Of a stretch of DNA of 64,000 nt, positions 51,846 through 59,789 are shown piece by piece. The notes beneath the pieces were generated by a model. That model worked only from the letters and a program-made list of their open reading frames with translations, did no database searches and was not told where the DNA came from. The stretch spans positions 1 through 64,000 of the forward strand of contig CAZRTZ010000003.1 of the NCBI GenBank assembly GCA_964603155.1, given 5' to 3'. The translations under genes were made by a program, and so were the position numbers. The stretch comes from VAUL01 sp964603155 (GTDB lineage Bacteria > Desulfobacterota > Desulfuromonadia > Desulfuromonadales > BM103). Position 1 is the first letter of the stretch. Every line of letters starts with the position of its first letter.

Positions 51846-52178
51846 TCAAGAAGAGAGGAGTGTTTCCAGTTTTGCAAGGACTTCCGCCAGAACCGTCGGT
51901 TCGACAACGGCCTTTTTTTCAGCACGCCGCGCCCGCCAATCCAGATTTTTTATATGGTCGGCCAAGACTACTCCCTGTTTGCCGCCAGCTCGCGTAATAA
52001 CTTCAAAAGGGTAACCCTTGATAGCTGTCGTCAGTGGGCAGCAGAGCATCAGACCGGTGACCCGATTGTACTGCTGAGGAGAAAGGACCAAAGCCAGGCG
52101 GCGTCCGGCCTGTTCGTGCCCAGCCTGGGGATCGAAATTAAGCCAGACGACATCCCCGCGTTGAGGAACATAAGGCAT
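51846..52178 (-). CDS. mazF: MazF-type toxin (mRNA interferase)
   Basis: A 110-residue PemK/MazF toxin close in layout to E. coli ChpB/MazF: YVPQRGDVVWLNFDPQAGHE with the catalytic-loop Arg region, AGRRLALVLSP, CPLTTAIKGYPFEV (conserved Thr) and ADHIKNLDWRARR. Its start overlaps the mazE stop by one base. It is located between the pilus tip operon and the DUF4143 gene. Confidence 0.95.
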   Translation of the reverse strand: MPYVPQRGDVVWLNFDPQAGHEQAGRRLALVLSPQQYNRVTGLMLCCPLTTAIKGYPFEVITRAGGKQGVVLADHIKNLDWRARRAEKKAVVEPTVLAEVLAKLETLLSS

Positions 52179-52417
52179 TACCAGATTTCTCCACCAACCG
52201 GATGGCCCGTATTGGTTTCACCATGCTTATTCTCGTTCGTAACTCGTGCCAACAGCTCATCCAGACAGTACCTGCCGCCGACGACGCGCAGTACAATTTC
52301 ATGATCACGCACGCTGATTTCAACCGGCGTATCGAGTCGCACCTCAGCCTCATCGGCCAATGCCTTGGGTAAGCGTACCGCCAGGCTGTTTCCCCACTTC
52401 TGCACTTTCGCCAACAT
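52178..52417 (-). CDS. mazE: MazE-type antitoxin
   Basis: A 79-residue AbrB/MazE-like antitoxin: swapped-hairpin DNA-binding N-terminus MLAKVQKWGNSLAVRLPKAL and a flexible C-terminal tail that would bind MazF. The ATG at 52417 follows GGAGG; the upstream part of the frame is promoter. A consensus-like sigma-70 promoter precedes it. Confidence 0.94.
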   Translation of the reverse strand: MLAKVQKWGNSLAVRLPKALADEAEVRLDTPVEISVRDHEIVLRVVGGRYCLDELLARVTNENKHGETNTGHPVGGEIW

Positions 52418-52451
52418 AAGCACCTCCGTTGAGACCGAAAGGGATAGAGTC

Positions 52452-52480
52452 ACAGTAGCAGCGTATACACAATGTGTCAA
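52452..52480 (-). promoter_or_regulatory. Sigma-70 promoter of mazEF
   Basis: Minus-strand TTGACA, 17-base spacer, TACTGT; start near 52445, giving a leader of about 28 bases with a GGAGG ribosome site. Confidence 0.75.
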
Positions 52481-52495
52481 CGCTTGGCAGTGAAA

Positions 52496-52530
52496 ACCGT
52501 TACGAGTGACGAAAAGACCGTGACGCGTGA
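52496..52530. repeat. Heptamer array upstream of mazEF (CCGTGA type)
   Basis: On the plus strand in-phase units ACCGTTA, CGAGTGA, CGAAAAG, ACCGTGA, CGCGTGA. It lies between the mazE promoter and the DUF4143 stop codon and matches the array at 51768-51809 in unit type and orientation. Confidence 0.55.
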
Positions 52531-52539
52531 TTAGAACCT

Positions 52540-53739
52540 TCAGATAAAGTTGAACCAGGGCCTTACCTGGGCCTGCCCACGCTGACTGGCGGATCCCCCA
52601 CCGTAGACCATCAATCCCTCACCCGCTGCCGGCGCCCCCAGGTTGCAAAAGAATTTCAAGCCGCCAAAGAGCGATCCATCCAGGGTTTCGCTCGATTTGA
52701 TCTCGATCGGGAACAGAGTCGCGCCGAAATCGACCAGCACATCGATCTCATGCCCGGTCCGGTCTCTCCAAAAATGAAGAGGGGGCGTCTCTCCCCGATG
52801 GGCAAAGACCTTCAGCAGCTCCGACACAATGAACGTTTCAAAGATCGCCCCCTTCATGGCGTGGGTCATGATTTCGGCAGGGGAGCGAATCCTCAGCAGG
52901 TAGCAGAGCAGACCGCTGTCGACAAAATACAACTTGGGGGTTTTCATCAGGCGCTTGGAAAAATTGGTGAAATGCGGGGGGAGCAGATGGACGACGAAAC
53001 CCGCCTGGAGGATCGACAGCCAGCTGCGTGCCGTGGTGTGGGAAACGCCGGCGTCCTGGGCCAGAGACGAGAGATTCAGCAACTGCCCGCTTCTGCCGGC
53101 ACAGAGACGAACAAACCGCTGAAAACCGTCAAGGTTGCCGATATTCACAAGTTCCCGCACATCCCGTTCAATGTACGTTCGATAATAAGCCGAATACCAG
53201 TCAAGCGGCTCCGGCGCCCTATCGTGAACCGGTGGATACATCCCCTTGAAGATAATTTCCTCGACGGAAAAACCCGGGGCAGCAGCCAGTGGCCCGAAAT
53301 TTTTGCCGATACTCCAGGGATCGGGGCTCTCTCTGCAAAGAAGCTCATCGAGGCTGAACGGATAGAGATTCACCAGTGCCGTACGTCCGGCAAGCGTCTG
53401 CGTCACCTTTTCCATCAAATGGAACTGGTGTGATCCGGTCAGAACGAATCTTCCTGGTTTTTTTTCACGATCGACTATTCCCTGGATGCAGGATAAAAGC
53501 ACCGGTGCACGCTGGACTTCGTCAAGAATGACACCACCGCTAAACCGCCGCAGATAGCCGTTGGGGTCCGCCAGTGCCGCATCGCGCTCATTCGGATCTT
53601 CCAGGGACACATACTCGTGACAGTCGAAAACCATCCGGGCCAATGTGGTTTTCCCCGACTGACGCGGCCCGGTGATAGACAGAACCGGGAAGTGGCGGGA
53701 GAGAGATAAAAGCTTTGGGGCAAGGGTACGTTTTAGCAT
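52540..53739 (-). CDS. DUF4143-type P-loop ATPase
   Basis: A 399-residue AAA+ family protein of the group with a C-terminal DUF4143 nuclease-like domain. Walker A is GPRQSGKTTLARM (about residue 24), Walker B GGVILDEVQRAP (about 78), sensor region VLTGSHQFHLMEKVTQTLAG; the C-terminal FYFVDSGLLCYLL-like strand and IDVLVDFGATLFPIEIKSSETLDG recall the restriction-endonuclease-like fold of the family. Function is unknown; these genes are patchily distributed, which suggests mobility. The ATG at 53739 lies six bases after a TATTAT box, implying a leaderless message. Confidence 0.85.
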   Translation of the reverse strand: MLKRTLAPKLLSLSRHFPVLSITGPRQSGKTTLARMVFDCHEYVSLEDPNERDAALADPNGYLRRFSGGVILDEVQRAPVLLSCIQGIVDREKKPGRFVLTGSHQFHLMEKVTQTLAGRTALVNLYPFSLDELLCRESPDPWSIGKNFGPLAAAPGFSVEEIIFKGMYPPVHDRAPEPLDWYSAYYRTYIERDVRELVNIGNLDGFQRFVRLCAGRSGQLLNLSSLAQDAGVSHTTARSWLSILQAGFVVHLLPPHFTNFSKRLMKTPKLYFVDSGLLCYLLRIRSPAEIMTHAMKGAIFETFIVSELLKVFAHRGETPPLHFWRDRTGHEIDVLVDFGATLFPIEIKSSETLDGSLFGGLKFFCNLGAPAAGEGLMVYGGGSASQRGQAQVRPWFNFI

Positions 53740-53745
53740 GTCGGC

Positions 53746-53774
53746 ATAATACAAAGGCGCCAGTATCATGTCAA
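53746..53774 (-). promoter_or_regulatory. Consensus-like sigma-70 promoter of the DUF4143 gene
   Basis: Minus-strand TTGACA, 17-base spacer, TATTAT. The -10 box ends six bases before the ATG, so the transcript should be leaderless. The -35 box is inside one arm of a 23-bp inverted repeat. Confidence 0.75.
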
Positions 53775-53812
53775 ATTGAAAGTCTGGGATTCAATTTGAC
53801 ATGATACTGGCG
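53758..53812. repeat. Perfect 23-bp inverted repeat at the GT9 3' end
   Basis: Arms 53758-53780 and 53790-53812 are exact complements around a 9-base loop (agtctggga). One arm holds the last seven codons and the stop of the GT9 gene; the other holds the -35 box of the DUF4143 gene. There is no T tract. Confidence 0.9.
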
Positions 53813-54867
53813 GAGATCGCCGCGGTCACCTCTTCCACGCCGATCTCCTGCATGCAGCGTCCATTGTGGGGGCAGGGAGGGGTGGTACCGAAACGCGAGC
53901 AGTCCGGGCAGTTCGTCGGGCGCAGGACCAGATGCCGGTCGCCGCGCGGCCCCCACTTGGTCGCGGAGCTTGGCCCGAACAAACTGACCGTGGGACGGCC
54001 GAGTCCTGCGGCGATATGCAGCACGCCGGAATCACCGCTGACCACCACCGCCGCCCGCCCCAGAACCGCGGCCGTCTCCACCAGGCTGGTCATGCCGACG
54101 AGGTTGACAACGTCCGCCCCGGCGATGCGCCCGGCAACCTCCTCCTCCCCTGCCCCACCGATCAGCACAACCTTGAAACTTTGCTCCGCGCACCACTTTA
54201 CGACCTCACGGAAGCGGTCCTCTCCCCAGCGCTTCTCCGGAATGCTCGCCCCCGGGAAAATAATTACCAGTGGAGACGGGTCCTCCGCCGGCATCAGCTT
54301 GGCAACAGTCTCCCTGGCGAGGTCGGGGACAAAAAGCCAAGGCACAGGGGGGAGAGCGGCGCTGATGCCGAGAGGCTCGACCAGGCGCAGAAAGCTGTTG
54401 GCCTCGTAGTCCTCGAGAGCATAGCTGATGGCATGGGTGAACAGCCGGTGGCGCTGATTGGTCGAAAAACCGATCTTGACCGGGGCACGCACCACCCGGG
54501 CGACGACGGCGGAGAGGCGATGCCACTGCTCGCTGTCGATGACCACGTCGTAGCGGTTCCGCAGTACCCGCAGCAACTGACCCGGACGATCATAATGGTA
54601 AACGTGGCGGAGGCCTGGGCAGAGTGCGAAGACCCCGGCATTGCGGCGCTCGGCGAGGATATCGATACTCGCCTCCGGGAAATGTTCCTTCAGGGCCTGG
54701 ATGGCCGGTACCAACAGCACAGCGTCGCCGATGCCACCGGGGCGGATGAGGAGGATGGAGCGAGGGGCCATCTCCACCCCATCCATCGCGGACGGACGCG
54801 GCAAAAGTCGCACAAGAGCCGACCCCAGACAGCGATCAGCGAATTTTAGGAGGCGAACGTAAGGCAT
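53791..54867 (-). CDS. Glycosyltransferase family 9 (heptosyltransferase-like)
   Basis: A 358-residue GT9 enzyme of the kind that adds heptose or related sugars to the lipopolysaccharide core. Landmarks are ILLIRPGGIGDAVLLVPAI (about residue 38), VIDSEQWHRLSA, the nucleotide-binding IIFPGASIPEKRWGEDRF and VVSGDSGVLHIAAGLGRPTVSLFG near the C-terminus. A Cys-rich stretch CPDCSRFGTTPPCPHNGRC near residue 320 is common in one GT9 subgroup. Its stop is inside the 23-bp inverted repeat. The ribosome site is weak. It is divergent from the methyltransferase gene. Confidence 0.9.
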   Translation of the reverse strand: MPYVRLLKFADRCLGSALVRLLPRPSAMDGVEMAPRSILLIRPGGIGDAVLLVPAIQALKEHFPEASIDILAERRNAGVFALCPGLRHVYHYDRPGQLLRVLRNRYDVVIDSEQWHRLSAVVARVVRAPVKIGFSTNQRHRLFTHAISYALEDYEANSFLRLVEPLGISAALPPVPWLFVPDLARETVAKLMPAEDPSPLVIIFPGASIPEKRWGEDRFREVVKWCAEQSFKVVLIGGAGEEEVAGRIAGADVVNLVGMTSLVETAAVLGRAAVVVSGDSGVLHIAAGLGRPTVSLFGPSSATKWGPRGDRHLVLRPTNCPDCSRFGTTPPCPHNGRCMQEIGVEEVTAAISASIMSN

Positions 54868-55076
54868 GGCCGGCGAAAGTCATCGTAACCTTAACAAGCG
54901 GTCGGAAACGAATAGAGAAAACGAATCATTTATGCTATGCCTTGAGAAGGCACGAATTCCTGCGGCCATTTTGCTATCGACCTGCGGGAAATAATGCCAG
55001 AAAACCTGGCCGGCAACACGGGCACCACCCCTTAGCCGCAATTCCCAATCGGATTCATTTCCCAGAGAAGTTTGTA

Positions 55077-55916
55077 ATGGCTTGCTACAACTGCCGAACC
55101 ACAGACAGTGCCTATTATGCTGAAGAAAACGGGTACACGCTCATAAAATGCGCCGGGTGCGGTCTGGTCTACCTTAAAAATCCGCCGGGGTTAAGCGAGA
55201 TCACTCAGGCACATGTCCAAGGTTTGCATCATGGAGAAAAAACCATTCAGACAACCGGGAAATACAACCCTGCTGCGATCAAACGATATCGGCGAGTTTT
55301 AAGGGATCTTTTCCCCGCCGGGTTTTACGACAACTGCAGTTGGCTCGATATCGGCTGTGGCCACGGTGAGTTTATCGAAGCACTAACCCAGGCCGGTCCG
55401 AACTCGCTTCATATCGTTGGTTCCGAGCCAAACATTCACAAGCAGCACTCTGCCTCTGCACGCGGACTTGACGTCAGTTTTATCGACCTGGACTCTCACG
55501 AGAGATTCTACAATGGTGTTTCCCTGCTGAACGTCTACTCCCACCTTCCCGATCCTCCGGCATTCCTGGCAAAAATAAGGAATATCCTCGCACCGGACGG
55601 AGAACTGCTCCTGGAAACCGGGGACACTGCTCGATTTTCTGCCGCGGATCACTACCGCCCGTTTTACCTGCCGGACCACATTAGCTTCGCCTCGGAAGAA
55701 ATCGTCACAGACATCTTGCGCAGGGTCGGGTTCGAAATCGTTGCCGTGAGAAAATATCCTCACCCCGATGTCGAGTTGTCCCCGGTCAGGCTCGGCAAGG
55801 AACTTATTAAAGTTTTCCTGCCCCACATGAAATCAAGACTGACGACCTTATTTTCCGACGCATGTAAATACTCTGCGACCGATATGTATATCAGGGCCAG
55901 AAAAATCAGCGCTTAA
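55077..55916 (+). CDS. Class I SAM-dependent methyltransferase with zinc-ribbon start
   Basis: A 279-residue methyltransferase. The N-terminus has CYNC and CAGC pairs (about residues 3-26) forming a zinc ribbon, followed by a Rossmann fold with WLDIGCGHGEFIEAL (about 85) and a C-terminal region. The ATG at 55077 is chosen to begin at the zinc ribbon; the frame is open upstream but the added residues look non-coding. Such proteins modify sugars or nucleotide sugars in O-antigen loci; the substrate is not known. Its last 4 bases overlap the end of the convergent GT2 gene. The 209-base spacer 54868-55076 is a divergent promoter region in which I see no convincing promoter. Confidence 0.82.
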   Translation: MACYNCRTTDSAYYAEENGYTLIKCAGCGLVYLKNPPGLSEITQAHVQGLHHGEKTIQTTGKYNPAAIKRYRRVLRDLFPAGFYDNCSWLDIGCGHGEFIEALTQAGPNSLHIVGSEPNIHKQHSASARGLDVSFIDLDSHERFYNGVSLLNVYSHLPDPPAFLAKIRNILAPDGELLLETGDTARFSAADHYRPFYLPDHISFASEEIVTDILRRVGFEIVAVRKYPHPDVELSPVRLGKELIKVFLPHMKSRLTTLFSDACKYSATDMYIRARKISA

Positions 55917-56656
55917 AGCCCGGAGAAGATCACCGGCCTTATCAGGCCAAGTTTGCTTAGGCGAAATTGAAACGAGACTTTGAGAACACCCAACCCGTAT
56001 ACTATGCTGCGCTGAAGGTTGATTGACGATGCTTCCGGGAAATATTTGGTCGGGCAGGATATTTCGCCGATGCTGAAGCCACGATAGATCGCCTGGGCAA
56101 GCATCTGGTTGTCAAAGATAAAATCATCGGAATTGCGCTCCAACGGCAGGGTTTCGAGAACCTCACGAGAAAACGCCCGGTAGCCGGTGTGGTATTCTGA
56201 AAGTTTTTTGCGTAGAAGCAGATTCTGCACAAGGGTCAGAAAACGGTTAGAGACATATTTATAAAATGGCATTCCCCCTTGGAGCGCCCCCTCGGATAAG
56301 ATACGTGAACCAAGCACGACATCATACTGCCCCACAGCGATGAGCGACCCCATTGCTACGAGCAACTTCGGCGTGTACTGGTAATCGGGGTGCAGCATAA
56401 TTACAATATCGGCACCCCGCTCCAGTGCCTGCCGATAGCAAGTTTTCTGGTTGCCTCCATAGCCGAGGTTCTGTGGGTGAACGACCGTGTGAATCCCCAG
56501 GGAGCGTGAGAGCAAAGCCGTATTATCAACACTGGCGTCATCAACGAGAACAACATCGTCAATGTACTCTCGTGGGATTTCTTCGAGCGTCTGCCTGATA
56601 GTTTTTTCAGCGTTATAGGCCGGCATGACCACGCAGATTTTCTTGCCATGAATCAT
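55913..56656 (-). CDS. Glycosyltransferase family 2 (polyprenyl-phosphate sugar transferase type)
   Basis: A 247-residue GT2 enzyme of the DPM1/undecaprenyl-phosphate mannosyltransferase type. VVMPAYNAEKTIRQTLEEI, the DDASVDNT nucleotide site, MLHPDYQYTPKLL (DxD-like) and GYRAFSREVLETLPLERN are seen. It lacks the two C-terminal membrane spans of ArnC-like members and may supply a lipid-linked sugar donor. GGAGAG precedes the ATG at 56656. Divergent from the TMTC-like gene, tail-to-tail with the methyltransferase. Confidence 0.87.
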   Translation of the reverse strand: MIHGKKICVVMPAYNAEKTIRQTLEEIPREYIDDVVLVDDASVDNTALLSRSLGIHTVVHPQNLGYGGNQKTCYRQALERGADIVIMLHPDYQYTPKLLVAMGSLIAVGQYDVVLGSRILSEGALQGGMPFYKYVSNRFLTLVQNLLLRKKLSEYHTGYRAFSREVLETLPLERNSDDFIFDNQMLAQAIYRGFSIGEISCPTKYFPEASSINLQRSIVYGLGVLKVSFQFRLSKLGLIRPVIFSGL

Positions 56657-56862
56657 TTATACTCTCCACCGATTAGTAGTTTTTTGCGAGGACGATAGGA
56701 CTGACTCCCACAGAGCAGGCAGCGACTGGCAAATGTCATAGATTTTTGCACCGGAGTGAAATCGTTTCGATTGAGCGTACTGATTTATATTGCCGTCAAA
56801 ACACCTTAGCCCCATGATTCACCGTGATATTTCGATTGAAGCATAAAGCCAGGAATCAATAT

Positions 56863-58818
56863 ATGCGCGCCGTAATATTTTCAGCCATTACCATATTCGT
56901 CGCCACTTTGGCCGTGTATTGGCAAGTAGAGAATTACGACTTTGTAAATTACGATGACCATGCATATGTCGTAGACAACGGACACATAGCAACTGGCCTG
57001 ACCACGGACAATATAATCTGGGCTTTTACTTCAGTCCATTCAGCAAACTGGCACCCTGTAACCTGGATATCCCATATGGCAGATATCCAGATTTACGGCA
57101 TGCACCCTGGCGGGCACCATCTTACCAGTGTTTTCATTCATACGGCATCAGCTATTTTACTGTTTATCCTGCTAGTTCGGCTGACCAAGTCACCATGGAG
57201 AAGTACGTTCGTCGCATTGCTATTTGCACTTCACCCGCTGCACATTGAGTCCGTTGCCTGGGTGGCCGAACGGAAAGATGTTTTAAGCGCATTTTTCTGC
57301 TTTCTGACGCTATTGCTTTATTCAGAATATGTAGCGAGGCAAAATCGCACATACTATCTCTTTGCCTTCGTCGCCTTCCTTTTGGGGCTCATGTCCAAGC
57401 CAATGTTAGTAACTCTCCCTTTGATCATGTTACTCATTGACCATTGGCCATTAAACCGGTTTAAAAAAAAACAACCGTCGATCGAAGGTTGGCAACGGGC
57501 GAGTACTCTCCCTACATACATTCCTCTTTTGAAGGAAAAAATACCTTTCTTTGTTTGTTCGCTAGGCTCCGGACTGGTTACCATTTATGCTCAGCAAGGA
57601 GCCATTCAGAAAATTGACGCGCTCCCACTATGGCCGAGGCTCGCCAACGCCACAGTCACTTACCTGAAATACATCGGTAAGATGCTCTGGCCGACAGACC
57701 TAGCTGTATTTTACCCATTTTTCTTCAATATCCCCACCTGGCAGGTCGCCGGTGCTGCCCTGCTCCTGCTTTCGATTAGCGTGGGTGTCATCCGCCTTGG
57801 CAAACGTGAACCCTATCTTGTTACCGGCTGGTTCTGGTATCTGCTCTCCCTTTTGCCAGTCATAGGCATCCTTCAAGTCGGCGCTCAGTCCATGGCCGAC
57901 CGATACACGTATATTCCGCTGACCGGGCTTTTCATCATTGCCGCATGGGGCATCCCGCTCCTTATAAAAGGCATTCCATACTCCAGAGTCATTCTGATGT
58001 CACTGGCTTTTGCTTCAATTTCAGCAGCGGCGATATCGACGTATCAGCAGTTGAAATACTGGCAAGATAGCATCACTCTCTTCGAAAGGGCAATCCTTGT
58101 TACGTCTAAAAATGCTCTTGCCCATAACAACCTTGCTTCAGCCATGGAAAATAAAGGTGATTTCGACGCCGCTGTAGAAAACTATCTCAAAGCTATTGAT
58201 ATAAACCCGAACTATATAGATGCCTATTACAATCTTGGCAACGCCCTCGTCAGAAATGGCTATGCAAGTGACGCAATAGAACTATATCGCAACGTAATCG
58301 CATTAAATGATAGGTACGCCAGAGCATACACAAATCTTGGGGTTGCCCTATCTGAAACAGGAGATATAGATCAGGCGATTAATGCATATCGTAAAGCTAT
58401 AGAGATAGACCCAAGAGACTTCCTAGCACACAACAATCTCGGTTTTTCCTACGAAAAAACGGGTCTGATCGACAAGTCCATCCATGAATATAAAAAGGCC
58501 TTAGAACTTAGCCCCTCTTACGTAAACGCCCATATTAATCTGGGTAATCTTTATTTAAGAACCGGCCAGATCGACAACGCTATCGATACATATAAAAAAG
58601 CCACCGGCATCGCCCCGGGCGATTACGAGGCCCACAACAATTTAGGCGTCGCCCTTCTCAAGAAGGGCCATGCCACTGAAGCAATCGCCGAATTCGAGAA
58701 GGCCATCCGTATCGACGGAACCGAACCCGCCGCCATCGACAATCTCAAGGACGCCTACATCCTCCAGAAAAAAACCGGTACGGGTCAACCGCCTAGTCCC
58801 GTCCGCCCCTCTCGCTAA
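56863..58818 (+). CDS. TMTC-like membrane protein with TPR repeats (possible protein O-mannosyltransferase)
   Basis: A 651-residue polytopic protein. The N-terminal 400 residues hold about ten membrane segments and the family motifs FVNYDDHAYVVDNGHI, WAFTSVHSANWHPVTWISHM and FALHPLHIESVAWVAERKDV; the Asp pair fits the GT-C catalytic loop. About seven TPR repeats follow (from residue 410). The architecture matches TMTC proteins, which are O-mannosyltransferases in animals; bacterial members are mostly uncharacterised. The ATG at 56863 has AGGA upstream; a GTG at 56824 is an alternative. GC content is visibly lower than in the flanking genes. The 167-base upstream spacer is AT-rich. Confidence 0.8.
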   Translation: MRAVIFSAITIFVATLAVYWQVENYDFVNYDDHAYVVDNGHIATGLTTDNIIWAFTSVHSANWHPVTWISHMADIQIYGMHPGGHHLTSVFIHTASAILLFILLVRLTKSPWRSTFVALLFALHPLHIESVAWVAERKDVLSAFFCFLTLLLYSEYVARQNRTYYLFAFVAFLLGLMSKPMLVTLPLIMLLIDHWPLNRFKKKQPSIEGWQRASTLPTYIPLLKEKIPFFVCSLGSGLVTIYAQQGAIQKIDALPLWPRLANATVTYLKYIGKMLWPTDLAVFYPFFFNIPTWQVAGAALLLLSISVGVIRLGKREPYLVTGWFWYLLSLLPVIGILQVGAQSMADRYTYIPLTGLFIIAAWGIPLLIKGIPYSRVILMSLAFASISAAAISTYQQLKYWQDSITLFERAILVTSKNALAHNNLASAMENKGDFDAAVENYLKAIDINPNYIDAYYNLGNALVRNGYASDAIELYRNVIALNDRYARAYTNLGVALSETGDIDQAINAYRKAIEIDPRDFLAHNNLGFSYEKTGLIDKSIHEYKKALELSPSYVNAHINLGNLYLRTGQIDNAIDTYKKATGIAPGDYEAHNNLGVALLKKGHATEAIAEFEKAIRIDGTEPAAIDNLKDAYILQKKTGTGQPPSPVRPSR

Positions 58819-59789
58819 AGGACCGCGACACCCGAAAGCCTCCGCATAAGCCGCATCCAGAAAATTATCACAAAGCGGCGCAGTCGGGAAATGCGGTGCC
58901 GCTGGTGAAAGTCCTGCAACCGTGACAGCGCCAGCGTATTTTCCTTGAATTCCCGACTAAACTCGGTGACGGGAGTCTCGCGCAGGGCTACGTCATAGTG
59001 GCTGGTCTTGAGGCAGTGGACCCCCGTGCCGTCGTTGCCGAGATTGAAAACCAGACTCTGCGACGGGTACAGGCAAAGCCCGCCCCGTCTGAATATCGAG
59101 GCATACCAGAAGACCGCCCAGGTATTTGCTTTTCCCTGAAGATTGTGGAGGACCTGCTCCCAGACATCGTAGGAGCCGTCAAGATTGAACTGCCTGATGT
59201 TTTCCGGAGAGAATTGCTGCACCAACCCTGCGGGATTTTTTTCGAAACTAGCCCACGCACGCGCCCAAGTGGCCCACCCCCAGGAGAATGGCATGCGCAG
59301 GAAAAAAGTCTCCGGGAGGTTCTTCAGTTCAAGGGGAAACCAGTAGCCGGAAACGTGCATGACCTCTTCATCCTCTGCGTAGAGATTCAGCGCCTCATTC
59401 ATAAAATCCAGAAAAACCGGGGAGGTCACCAAATCATCCTCGAGAACAATGACCCTACCATGCTCCTGAAGAACGCTGCTAACCCCGTCAATAATCGATA
59501 CAGCAAGACCGCGATTCTCTCTGGCCTCTCTTATTAAGACACTCCGGAAGCCAGAAACTGAAGCCAGTATATCGCGAACCTCAGCGACCTTGCGCCGATC
59601 GGCGTCCCGCCGGGGGCCGTCGGAAAAAATATACAGGTCACTTTGAGACACCAGTGAATTTCCGAGCAGCGCTTCAATAACTCTGCGAGTGTGTTCAGGA
59701 CGGTTATAGACAAAGAGTGCAATGGGCGCCGTTTGCATAATTTTCTGATTCTTCTTCAGGGCAGAAAAAAAGGAGGACCTAACCGCCAT
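58815..59789 (-). CDS. Glycosyltransferase family 2-like sugar transferase
   Basis: A 324-residue GT-A fold enzyme. APIALFVYNRPEHTRRVIEALL opens the domain (within the first 40 residues), DLYIFSDGPR is the nucleotide site and VIVLEDDLVTSPVFLDFMNE carries the DDxxT-type metal site; GYWFPLELKNLPETFF and SWGWATWARAW are group-specific acceptors motifs. The start at 59789 overlaps the preceding gene by 11 bases; a second ATG at 59738 is possible. Part of the minus-strand run from the window end. Confidence 0.82.
   Translation of the reverse strand: MAVRSSFFSALKKNQKIMQTAPIALFVYNRPEHTRRVIEALLGNSLVSQSDLYIFSDGPRRDADRRKVAEVRDILASVSGFRSVLIREARENRGLAVSIIDGVSSVLQEHGRVIVLEDDLVTSPVFLDFMNEALNLYAEDEEVMHVSGYWFPLELKNLPETFFLRMPFSWGWATWARAWASFEKNPAGLVQQFSPENIRQFNLDGSYDVWEQVLHNLQGKANTWAVFWYASIFRRGGLCLYPSQSLVFNLGNDGTGVHCLKTSHYDVALRETPVTEFSREFKENTLALSRLQDFHQRHRISRLRRFVIIFWMRLMRRLSGVAVL

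Noticed and set aside
51607..51849. 81-residue extension of PilV
   Set aside because: It covers the sigma-54 promoter and heptamer array; the class III leader and GGAGG site fix the start at 51606.
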